This document shows, piece by piece, positions 1 through 5,534 of a DNA stretch of 5,534 bases. Position numbers and translations under genes: made by a program. Numbering within the stretch: the first letter of the stretch is position 1; the number at the start of each line of letters is the position of its first letter. The DNA is from Sphingomonadales bacterium (lineage in GTDB: Bacteria; Pseudomonadota; Alphaproteobacteria; Sphingomonadales; Sphingomonadaceae), in assembly GCA_017302775.1 (NCBI GenBank), contig JAFLDC010000208.1:1-5534 (forward strand), written 5' to 3'. Under the pieces are notes generated by a model. It had not been told where the DNA came from. It saw only the letters and a list, made by a program, of their open reading frames with translations, and did no database searches.

Positions 1-1804
1 TCCTGCAGCCGGAGAGCCGTGGGCGCTTTACGCTGCGTCCAACCTGGGCAGTTTTGCCGGCCTGATAGCCTATCCTCTGCTGGTTGAACCGTTGTTGCCG
101 ATCCGCGTTCAGGCGTGGGGTTGGACCTTGGGCTACATCGCGCTCCTGTGCCTGATCGCACTATGTGCGCGGGCGCGACTGACGCTGGAGGGGAGCGCGG
201 AGCCGTCGCGTGCCATGGGTGCGGCCATCGCGCCGCGCCGGCTGGCTTTGTGGATTGCCCTGGCGGCGGTGCCGTCCGGGCTGATGCTGTCGACCACCAC
301 CCACCTGACGACCGATATTTTCGCCATGCCCCTGCTGTGGGTTATCCCGCTTGGCATTTATCTGTTCAGTTTCGTGATTGCCTTTGCCGATCGGCGCGGA
401 CCAGCCCGGTTCATTGCTGACCAGACCTGGCTTGCGCTGCTTTCTATCGGAGGTCTGGCGATGGTCTCTCAGGGGTCTAATGGGCTTCTGCCGGTGATCG
501 CCAGTCTCGCGTTGCTGTTTTTTGTCTGCGTGGCGCTGCACGGCCGCCTTTACGACCTGAAACCGGCGCCGGAACAGCTGACCACTTTCTATCTTGCCAT
601 GTCGGCTGGCGGGGCTCTGGGCGGGTTGTTCACCGCCCTGCTCGCACCGCTGGTTTTCGACTGGGTGTGGGAGTATCCACTGCTGGTGCTGGGCGCAGCC
701 GCCCTGATGCCGCGAAGTGGCCTGCTGGACTGGACGCGGCTGAAAGGGTTGCAGAGCGAACTCAAACATCTCGCGCTGGGTGCGGCGATCGTGACGCTGG
801 CCGGATTGATCTGGTTGCTGCATGACGCCAATCAGACTCAGGATCGTGAGGTTCTGCATTGGGCATTGTCCGCGGGTATCGCGCTGATCGGACTGGTTCT
901 GGTCCCGTGGCGCTGGTTGTCGGTCGGCTTGCTGGGTATTCTGATGCTCGCCCAGGGTGGGTGGCAGACCGCGCAGGAGGATCTCGCCGGGATCCGCACC
1001 CGCAGCTATTTCGGGATTTATACCGTTCGCGACTATCCCCAGCGCCAGTTGCGGACCCTGGCTCATGGCACCACCCTGCATGGCCAGCAATCGACCGACC
1101 CGGCGGCGCGGTGCCTGCCGCTATCCTACTACGGACCGGGTTCGGGGGTGGGCATCGGGTTCGCCAACGGCTCGCGGCTCTATCCGGGTAGGGTGCGCCT
1201 TGGTGTGGTTGGGCTTGGTACCGGCTCGCTTGCCGGATATGCCCGGCCTGGCCAAGCCTGGACCATGTTTGAAATCGACGAGGCGGTGCTTGATCTGTCA
1301 CGCCAAGGCACATTCACATTCCTGCGGGATTGCGCGCCCGAGGCGCAGGTGGTGCTTGGTGATGCCAGGGTCAATCTGGGTCGAGTTCGGGCCGGTTCGT
1401 TTGACCTGCTGGCGATTGACGCGTTTTCGTCGGATTCGATTCCGCTTCACCTCTTCACGCATGAGGCATTTGGCGTCTATCTTGATGCCCTTGCACCGCA
1501 GGGCGTGCTGCTGGTTCATATTTCCAACCGTTACATGAACCTTGAACCGGCGCTTGCCGCCGAAATCAGGGCACGCGGCCTGCATGCAGCGGTGCGGGAA
1601 GATGAGCCGCCCACCGGCAGCCCGTGGACCGGATCGACCTGGGTTGCGATCACCCGTGACCCTTCGCGCCTGGCGGCACTGTCGGCAGCCGCTCCGGCCA
1701 TGCCGTGGCGCAAACCGGCACCGCCCGCACCGCAGCCGTGGACGGATGACCGCGCGTCGATTCTCCCCTATATCACCTGGCGCAACTTTCTGGGACGACC
1801 ATGA
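1..1804 (+). CDS. Membrane protein fused to a spermidine-synthase-like domain (5' partial)
   Basis: The reading frame is open from base 2 to the TGA at 1802-1804, giving 600 visible codons. A TTG at 92 is internal, because residues 1-30 before it read as normal family sequence (LYAASNLGSFAGLIAYPLL), so the true start lies left of the window. Residues 1 to about 320 form roughly ten hydrophobic membrane segments. A soluble C-terminal domain follows with a Rossmann-type nucleotide motif GLGTGS (404-409), an acidic EID after the next strand (424-426), GDAR (453-456), IDAFSSDSIP (472-481) and WTDD near the end (580-583). This is the layout of the 'fused MFS/spermidine synthase' family in the inner membrane. 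Canonical spermidine synthases (SpeE) have a DxxD active-site pair; here the aspartates D473 and D478 are five apart, so aminopropyl transfer should not be assumed. Substrate and role are unknown. The stop overlaps the next start as ATGA. Family placement is firm; the activity is not. Confidence 0.88.
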   Translation, partial: PAAGEPWALYAASNLGSFAGLIAYPLLVEPLLPIRVQAWGWTLGYIALLCLIALCARARLTLEGSAEPSRAMGAAIAPRRLALWIALAAVPSGLMLSTTTHLTTDIFAMPLLWVIPLGIYLFSFVIAFADRRGPARFIADQTWLALLSIGGLAMVSQGSNGLLPVIASLALLFFVCVALHGRLYDLKPAPEQLTTFYLAMSAGGALGGLFTALLAPLVFDWVWEYPLLVLGAAALMPRSGLLDWTRLKGLQSELKHLALGAAIVTLAGLIWLLHDANQTQDREVLHWALSAGIALIGLVLVPWRWLSVGLLGILMLAQGGWQTAQEDLAGIRTRSYFGIYTVRDYPQRQLRTLAHGTTLHGQQSTDPAARCLPLSYYGPGSGVGIGFANGSRLYPGRVRLGVVGLGTGSLAGYARPGQAWTMFEIDEAVLDLSRQGTFTFLRDCAPEAQVVLGDARVNLGRVRAGSFDLLAIDAFSSDSIPLHLFTHEAFGVYLDALAPQGVLLVHISNRYMNLEPALAAEIRARGLHAAVREDEPPTGSPWTGSTWVAITRDPSRLAALSAAAPAMPWRKPAPPAPQPWTDDRASILPYITWRNFLGRP

Positions 1805-2373
1805 CCAAGCACCGACCCGATACGACCATCATCGGCATCCACGGCAAGGCCCCGCGGATTCACGACAGCGCGTTCATTGCTCCGGGTTGCCGGATCATCG
1901 GCGACGTCGAAATCGGCCCCGACGTCAGCATCTGGTACAATTGCGTTTTGCGCGGGGATGTCACCCGGATCGTTATCGGCGCGCGCAGCAACATCCAGGA
2001 CGGCACGGTGATTCATTGCGATGGACCCCAGCCCGGTGCGCCTGACGGCTATCCGACCCTGATCGGTGAAGACGTGCTCGTCGGCCATATGGCGATGCTT
2101 CACGGCACCGTGATCGAAGACAAGGGCTTTGTCGGATTTGCCGCGCAAACCATGAACGGCTGCGTGATCGAGCAGGCAGGCATGCTGGCAGCCGGCGCGC
2201 TGCTGCCACCCGGCAAGCGTATTCCCGCCCGGCAGTTGTGGAGCGGACGGCCAGCGACGTTCATGCGCGAGCTGGACGACAGGATGATCGCCGGGCTGCA
2301 AATGGGCGTTGCGCACTATGTCGAAAATGCCCGCCACCACGCCGCGCTGTACGATGGCCAGGCCGAAAGCTGA
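1801..2373 (+). CDS. Gamma-class carbonic anhydrase family protein (left-handed beta-helix)
   Basis: This is a 190-residue protein with hexapeptide-repeat sequence from about residue 25 to 150, expected to fold as a trimeric left-handed beta-helix, followed by a C-terminal helix (about 155-182). Comparison with Methanosarcina Cam from memory places three zinc/iron-ligand histidines at H72, H96 and H101, with the same five-residue H-x4-H spacing. It also places the supporting residues R51, D53, Q66 and D67. The two Cam glutamates linked to proton shuttling (Glu62 and Glu84) are not matched: V54 and G75 stand there, as in CamH/YrdA/PaaY-type members. Several of those show little or no measured CO2 hydration, so carbonic anhydrase activity is possible but unproven. 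No signal peptide is visible, so it is probably cytoplasmic. The ATG overlaps the upstream stop by four bases, with only a weak GGGA (1792-1795) before it, which suggests translational coupling. Confidence 0.92.
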   Translation: MTKHRPDTTIIGIHGKAPRIHDSAFIAPGCRIIGDVEIGPDVSIWYNCVLRGDVTRIVIGARSNIQDGTVIHCDGPQPGAPDGYPTLIGEDVLVGHMAMLHGTVIEDKGFVGFAAQTMNGCVIEQAGMLAAGALLPPGKRIPARQLWSGRPATFMRELDDRMIAGLQMGVAHYVENARHHAALYDGQAES

Positions 2374-2632
2374 GTACCCACCGGCGGACGCGATTCTGGC
2401 CCTGGCCGATGGCGAAGGGCGGCTGGCGCTGCGTGTGACGCCGGGGGCGAGGGTTGAGAGCGTTGACCTCGGTACGGGCGTAGTGCTGATCAAGGTTCGC
2501 GCCAAACCACAGGACGGCCAGGCCAACCAGGCGGTAATCGGTCTCTTGGCCGACGCGCTTGGCGTGGCGACGTCACGGTTGCATTTGTTGCGCGGCGCAA
2601 CTGGGCGCGACAAGCTGATCCAACTTAGCTGA
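2354..2632 (+). CDS. yggU: DUF167 / YggU family protein
   Basis: A small soluble protein of 92 residues from the ATG at 2354. Family signatures are VTPGA (28-32), the hallmark KPQDGQAN (51-58; family pattern P-x-D-G-x-A-N) and LRGATGRDK (79-87; pattern G-x-x-x-R-x-K), ending two residues beyond the last strand. The family is small (about 95-100 residues), widespread in bacteria and present in eukaryotes. Its biochemical role is not established. The start is uncertain: ATGs at 2318 and 2327 lie in the same frame, but the residues they add are not family-like and lie within the upstream gene. None of the three has a clear Shine-Dalgarno sequence. The chosen start overlaps the carbonic anhydrase gene by 20 bases, consistent with coupled translation at the end of a three-gene operon. 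The 3' end overlaps the convergent DUF1275 gene by eight bases. Confidence 0.88.
   Translation: MARPKAEYPPADAILALADGEGRLALRVTPGARVESVDLGTGVVLIKVRAKPQDGQANQAVIGLLADALGVATSRLHLLRGATGRDKLIQLS
2587..2601. repeat. Perfect short inverted repeat near the convergent gene ends
   Basis: GTTGCGCGGCGCAAC has two 7-base arms around one central base; as RNA it would form a 6-base-pair hairpin with a 3-base loop. It lies inside the yggU-like gene, 29 bases before the end of its stop codon and 23 bases past the stop of the opposing DUF1275 gene. Neither strand has a T-run after it, so it is not a classical intrinsic terminator. It could still slow or stabilise the 3' ends of two converging transcripts, or simply reflect codon choice. 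Confidence 0.4.
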
Positions 2633-3251
2633 GAATGATCATCCGCGCGTACAGTGCCAAGAGCAAGGCCCATGCCGCTGCCAGCCATAGCACCAGCGCT
2701 GGAAAGTTGATCAAGGCATAGGCACCTGCCACCGCGCCGATCGCAAGCCCCAGCCACAGGATCAGCCAGTTGGCCCAGCCATCGCCGCCGTTCCCCAGCA
2801 TCCGGGCGGCCAGACCTTGGGCAAACCGGACGAGTGCGCCGGTCATGTAGGTCAACCCCACCGAAACCTCGCCATCCTTCTGGAACGTGTTGTTGAGCGC
2901 ACCCATCGCCAATACGAGCAGGCCCATTTTCCAGCTGATCGATCCGGTCCAGGCAGCTGCGCCAAGCAGTATTGCAACGAGTGACAGCACCGCGAACTTG
3001 CGCTGCGGTCCTGCCCTGGCGGCAAGGATTGCACCCCCAAACACGCCGAGCACAAAGCCAGCGATCAGCAGCGCCGGGATTCCTGCCATTGCCGGCGCTG
3101 TCACCACGTCCACCCCGAGGCGGGTGGTATTGCCTGACATGAACGAGACGAAATAGCGATTGGCGGAGAGGAACCCGGCCGCGTCAACATAGCCAGCCAG
3201 GGCGGCGGCGGCAATCGCCAGTCGGCGGCGCGATCTATCGATGGAGTTCAT
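2625..3251 (-). CDS. DUF1275 (YoaK-type) inner-membrane protein
   Basis: A 208-residue, strongly hydrophobic protein with about six or seven membrane segments, roughly at 11-29, 56-78, 86-103, 107-121, 161-180 and 182-200. The DUF1275 signature is clear: GYVDAAGFL (20-28), then VSFMSGNTTRLGV (35-47), and a later NNTFQKDGEVSVGLTYMTG segment (120-138) matching the second conserved block. A cluster of arginines before the first segment (RSRRR, 6-10) suggests a cytoplasmic N-terminus. Length is close to the family norm, so it appears intact. The function of the family is unknown; transport or a membrane-permease role has been suggested but not shown. No Shine-Dalgarno sequence is evident before the ATG at 3251. 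The globin stop is 39 bases upstream on the same strand, so co-transcription is likely. Its 3' end runs into the opposing yggU-like gene. Confidence 0.9.
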   Translation of the reverse strand: MNSIDRSRRRLAIAAAALAGYVDAAGFLSANRYFVSFMSGNTTRLGVDVVTAPAMAGIPALLIAGFVLGVFGGAILAARAGPQRKFAVLSLVAILLGAAAWTGSISWKMGLLVLAMGALNNTFQKDGEVSVGLTYMTGALVRFAQGLAARMLGNGGDGWANWLILWLGLAIGAVAGAYALINFPALVLWLAAAWALLLALYARMIILS

Positions 3252-3265
3252 GGATCGGAAGCCTA

Positions 3266-3286
3266 GCCAAACCAGATGGCCTTGGC
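3266..3286. repeat. Small inverted repeat between the globin and DUF1275 genes
   Basis: GCCAA (3266-3270) and TTGGC (3282-3286) are complementary arms around an 11-base spacer that contains a further CC/GG pairing. It fills most of the 39-base gap just after the globin stop codon. There is no T-run on the minus strand, so it is a weak candidate for attenuation or mRNA processing between the two genes and may be coincidental. Confidence 0.25.
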
Positions 3287-3290
3287 GAGT

Positions 3291-3707
3291 TCAGCCCCGC
3301 GCCATGCTGTGGGCCATCCGGGCGAGGACATCGGCCATGGCATCGGCGATCTCGCGGTCAGCCAGTTCGGTTTCGGCGATCGCGCGGGTCATCGCTTTGG
3401 CCCATTGCCCGGCGGTCTGGCGATTGATCGGAAACGGGGCATGCATGCTCATCATGCATTTGCCGGGATTGGCATCAAACCAGTCGCGCGGGCCGCCGGC
3501 CCAACCGGCCAGGAATAGCGGCAACGATTCGCGCATGGGCGCCAGGTCAGCCGCATGCATTGCCCGCAGCTCGGCAAAGGCAGGCTCCTGCTCCATCAGG
3601 TCATAGAACCGCTCGGTGATCCTCCGGAGCGCGGCATGGCCCCCGACCCGTGCGAACGGGCTAGCGGGCGTGGCTTGCGCCGTAGGGGCGGTGGCACTGG
3701 TCATCAT
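3291..3707 (-). CDS. Group II truncated haemoglobin (trHbO type)
   Basis: A 138-residue haem protein with the 2-on-2 globin signatures of group II: VGGHAALRR (21-29), RFYDLM (33-38), FLAGWAGGP (65-73) and MHAPFPI (88-94). H89 in the MHAPF motif is the proximal (F8) haem ligand. Y35 fits tyrosine B10 and W102 fits the group II tryptophan G8. H51 aligns with the CD1 position, which would give the Tyr-B10/His-CD1/Trp-G8 pocket reported for the Agrobacterium protein. Residues 1-17 are a flexible Ala/Thr/Pro-rich extension. Family members bind O2, NO or peroxide in the cytoplasm; the physiological ligand cannot be read from sequence. Two adjacent ATGs (3707 and 3704) are possible starts, and a GGAG five or eight bases upstream supports either. 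It lies 67 bases after clpA on the same strand, but an FNR-type box in that gap suggests a promoter of its own. Confidence 0.93.
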   Translation of the reverse strand: MMTSATAPTAQATPASPFARVGGHAALRRITERFYDLMEQEPAFAELRAMHAADLAPMRESLPLFLAGWAGGPRDWFDANPGKCMMSMHAPFPINRQTAGQWAKAMTRAIAETELADREIADAMADVLARMAHSMARG

Positions 3708-3712
3708 GCGGG

Positions 3713-3716
3713 CTCC
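3713..3716 (-). promoter_or_regulatory. Ribosome binding site of the globin gene
   Basis: GGAG on the minus strand, five bases before the first ATG (3707) and eight before the second (3704). The spacing slightly favours the second ATG, so the protein may be 137 rather than 138 residues. It is the clearest Shine-Dalgarno sequence seen at any start in the window. Confidence 0.6.
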
Positions 3717-3764
3717 GGGCAGGACTGCAGGGCACGGACCTAGCCGCGGTCAGATCCCGGCGAA

Positions 3765-3778
3765 TTGACGGCAATCAA
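3765..3778 (-). promoter_or_regulatory. Candidate FNR/FixK/FnrL binding site upstream of the globin gene
   Basis: Read on the minus strand this is TTGATTGCCGTCAA, a perfect TTGA-N6-TCAA dyad and a 9-of-10 match to the classical TTGAT-N4-ATCAA. I checked every TTGA in the window by eye and found no other with TCAA six bases later. Its centre (3771.5) is 64.5 bases from the globin ATG at 3707. If it acted as a class II activator site centred at -41.5, transcription would start near 3730 and leave a leader of about 23 bases carrying the GGAG ribosome site. The -10 region so predicted (about 3737-3742) is a poor match to TATAAT. Part of the box overlaps the clpA stop codon and last codon, so chance remains possible. 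Confidence 0.5.
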
Positions 3779-5534
3779 TCGCTGCTGGCCTCTGGTGCTG
3801 CCTTGCCTTTGCTTCGGGGCTTCGGCTTCGGCTTAGTCGCTGCCGCTTCCGCCGCTTTTTTCGCCTTACGATCCAGCTTGGGCGGCGCGGGAGTCAATTC
3901 AAAGGCCAGCACCTCCTCCTTGACCGAGACGTGGACTTCTCCGCCGTGGCGCAGCTTGCCGAACAGCAGCTCTTCCGCCAGCGGTTGCTTGACCTTCTCC
4001 TGGATCAGCCGCGCCATTGGCCGGGCACCATAGAGCTTGTCGTAGCCTCGCTTGCCCAGCCATTCGCGGGCGTCGCCATCGAACTGGATGTGGACGTTCT
4101 GTTCGGCCAGTTGCAGTTCAAGCTGCAGGACAAACTTTTCGACCACGCGGGCGATCACATCGGTGCCGAGATATGCGAAGGGCACGATCGCATCGAGCCT
4201 GTTGCGGAATTCCGGTGTAAACATCCGCTTCACGGCTTCATCGCCAGCGTCGGCCTTGGACACATCGCCAAATCCGATGCCCTGCTTCGCCATATCGCTA
4301 GCCCCGGCATTGGTGGTCATGATCAGCACGACATTGCGGAAATCGACCGTCTTGCCGTGGTGATCGGTAAGGCGACCGTTGTCCATCACCTGCAACAGGA
4401 TATTGAACAGATCGGGGTGGGCTTTCTCGATTTCGTCGAGCAACAGCACGCAATGCGGCTGCTGGTCGATCGCATCTGTCAGCAATCCGCCCTGATCAAA
4501 CCCGACATAACCTGGCGGAGCGCCGATCAGACGGCTGACCGAATGGCGCTCCATATATTCGGACATGTCAAACCGTTGCATCGGAATGCCCATGATGGCC
4601 GCGAGCTGTTTCGCCACCTCGGTCTTCCCGACCCCGGTCGGGCCGGAGAACAGGAACGAGCCGATCGGCTTGTCGGGATCGCGCAGGCCGGCCCGGCTGA
4701 GCTTCATCGCGCTCGACAGAACCTCGATCGCCTGATCCTGACCGAAAACGACACGCTTCAGATCGCGCTCAAGATGTTCAAGCGCGGTGCGGTCATCGCT
4801 GGATACCGACTTTGGCGGGATTCGAGCCATGGTGGCGATTACCGCTTCGATCTCGCGCGCGGTAATGGTCTTCTTGCGCCTGCTGGCCGGGACCAGCATC
4901 TGCATCGCGCCGACTTCGTCGATCACATCGATCGCCTTGTCGGGCAGCTTGCGGTCATTGATATAGCGCGCCGACAGCTCGACCGCGGTCTTGATCGCAT
5001 CGGGGGTGTATTTGACCTTGTGGTGTTCTTCAAAGGCCGAACGCAGACCCTTGAGGATCTTGATCGTATCCTCGACGGTTGGCTCGTTCACATCGATCTT
5101 CTGGAACCGGCGCAGCAGCGCGCGGTCCTTTTCGAAGTGATTGCGAAATTCCTTGTAAGTGGTCGAACCGATGCAGCGGATAGTGCCGCCAGACAGGGCC
5201 GGCTTGAGGAGGTTCGAGGCATCCATCGCCCCGCCGCTGGTCGCTCCGGCCCCGATCAGGGTGTGAATTTCGTCAATGAAAAGAACTGCTTCTGGCATCT
5301 TTTCGAGCTCGTTGACGACCTGCTTGAGTCGCTCCTCAAAATCACCGCGATAACGGGTGCCAGCCAGCAGCGCGCCCATATCAAGCGAATAGATCACCGC
5401 GTCCTGCAGCACTTCGGGCACATCGCCTTCGATGATCTTGCGGGCCAGTCCTTCGGCAATCGCGGTTTTGCCGACGCCGGGGTCGCCGACATAGAGCGGA
5501 TTGTTCTCGGAGCGGCGGCACAGGATCTGGATCG
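3775..5534 (-). CDS. clpA: ATP-dependent Clp protease ATP-binding subunit ClpA (5' partial)
   Basis: ClpA is the AAA+ unfoldase that feeds substrates to the ClpP peptidase, often with the adaptor ClpS. The frame stays open to the right edge, giving 585 visible codons. A GTG at 5419-5421 is an internal valine, not the start. By comparison with E. coli ClpA, about 200 residues (the N-domain and start of D1) lie outside. D1: Walker A GDPGVGKT (16-23), Walker B LFIDE (84-88) and arginines R141/R142. D2: Walker A GPTGVGKT (297-304), Walker B LLLDE (363-367), arginines R443/R445 and sensor-2 GAR (502-504). The ClpP-docking tripeptide IGF is at 419-421, the same distance from the D2 Walker lysine as IGL in E. 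coli. The spacer between D1 and D2 is short, which fits ClpA and not ClpB. The protein ends in a Lys/Pro/Ala-rich tail (about 515-585) that makes it some 25 residues longer than E. coli ClpA. Any clpS would lie beyond the right edge. Confidence 0.97.
   Translation of the reverse strand, partial: IQILCRRSENNPLYVGDPGVGKTAIAEGLARKIIEGDVPEVLQDAVIYSLDMGALLAGTRYRGDFEERLKQVVNELEKMPEAVLFIDEIHTLIGAGATSGGAMDASNLLKPALSGGTIRCIGSTTYKEFRNHFEKDRALLRRFQKIDVNEPTVEDTIKILKGLRSAFEEHHKVKYTPDAIKTAVELSARYINDRKLPDKAIDVIDEVGAMQMLVPASRRKKTITAREIEAVIATMARIPPKSVSSDDRTALEHLERDLKRVVFGQDQAIEVLSSAMKLSRAGLRDPDKPIGSFLFSGPTGVGKTEVAKQLAAIMGIPMQRFDMSEYMERHSVSRLIGAPPGYVGFDQGGLLTDAIDQQPHCVLLLDEIEKAHPDLFNILLQVMDNGRLTDHHGKTVDFRNVVLIMTTNAGASDMAKQGIGFGDVSKADAGDEAVKRMFTPEFRNRLDAIVPFAYLGTDVIARVVEKFVLQLELQLAEQNVHIQFDGDAREWLGKRGYDKLYGARPMARLIQEKVKQPLAEELLFGKLRHGGEVHVSVKEEVLAFELTPAPPKLDRKAKKAAEAAATKPKPKPRSKGKAAPEASSD
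3811..3834. repeat. Short GCTTCG hexamer repeat in the clpA C-terminal tail
   Basis: Three GCTTCG units (3811-3816, 3819-3824, 3825-3830) plus a partial fourth, with a two-base interruption. On the minus strand this encodes the Lys-Pro part of the low-complexity tail of ClpA. A repeat of this kind can change length by slippage, which would alter tail length without touching the AAA+ core. Confidence 0.5.

Noticed and set aside
92..94. TTG as the start of the first gene
   Set aside because: The frame is open to the left edge and the 30 codons before TTG read as conserved membrane-segment sequence of the family, so the gene is truncated by the window.
161..1090. Long open frame (309 codons) on the minus strand, antisense to the spermidine-synthase-like gene
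   Set aside because: It is rich in Gln, Arg, His and Pro with no hydrophobic core or recognisable motif, typical of an antisense shadow in GC-rich DNA; the plus-strand frame has clear family motifs throughout.
957..1538. 193-codon open frame on the plus strand, in another frame inside the spermidine-synthase-like gene
   Set aside because: It overlaps the nucleotide-binding domain fully and reads as Arg/Pro/Cys-rich sequence with no motif; it is a frame shadow.
1768..2757. Long open frame (329 codons) on the minus strand, antisense to the carbonic anhydrase and YggU genes and running into DUF1275
   Set aside because: It crosses three well-supported genes, and its product shows no family features. 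The opposing frames carry diagnostic residues such as the metal-binding histidines.
3737..3751. GACC/GGTC dyad with a 7-base spacer in the clpA-globin gap, considered as a clpA terminator
   Set aside because: The stem is only four base pairs and no T-run follows on the minus strand; no intrinsic terminator is supported.
4185..5005. Repeated GATCGCATC strings (for example near 4190, 4470 and 4995)
   Set aside because: They encode Asp-Ala-Ile in the same clpA frame and are explained by codon preference, not by a dispersed repeat.
5325..5345. A second TTGA...TCAA pairing in clpA (TTGAGTCGCTCCTCAA)
   Set aside because: The spacer is eight bases instead of six and the site is deep inside coding sequence, so it does not fit an FNR/FixK box.
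5419..5421. GTG as the start of clpA
   Set aside because: The upstream codons encode the D1 Walker A motif GDPGVGKT and flanking ClpA sequence, so this is an internal valine.

Overview
The window is a GC-rich, gene-dense piece of bacterial chromosome. The ClpA sequence, the group II globin with its Ala/Pro/Thr-rich start and the general codon use point to an alphaproteobacterium, most likely Sphingomonadales (Novosphingobium, Sphingopyxis or Erythrobacter type). That placement is an inference from protein resemblance, not from a marker gene. I see no mobile element, CRISPR array, rRNA or tRNA, and no stretch over 70 bases without a gene.

Layout: two gene blocks point at each other. The left block (+ strand) holds a membrane protein fused to a spermidine-synthase-like domain (5' end cut by the window edge), a gamma-class carbonic anhydrase homologue and a DUF167/YggU protein. 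These overlap by 4 and about 20 bases, so they are probably one translationally coupled operon. The right block (- strand) reads, in transcription order, clpA (5' end cut by the right window edge), a group II truncated haemoglobin and a DUF1275/YoaK-type membrane protein, with gaps of 67 and 39 bases. The blocks converge on an 8-base overlap between the yggU-like and DUF1275 genes.

Function: ClpA unfolds substrates for the ClpP protease. The globin probably binds O2 or handles NO, peroxide or other haem ligands. The carbonic anhydrase homologue keeps the metal-binding and core active-site residues of its class. The other three are conserved families with poorly known or unknown roles. Both blocks look like ordinary core-genome content.

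The most useful signal outside the genes is a perfect TTGA-N6-TCAA dyad (FNR/FixK/FnrL type) straddling the clpA stop codon, 64.5 bases upstream of the globin start. It suggests the globin has its own oxygen- or redox-responsive promoter and does not rely only on read-through from clpA. I found no convincing undescribed system.
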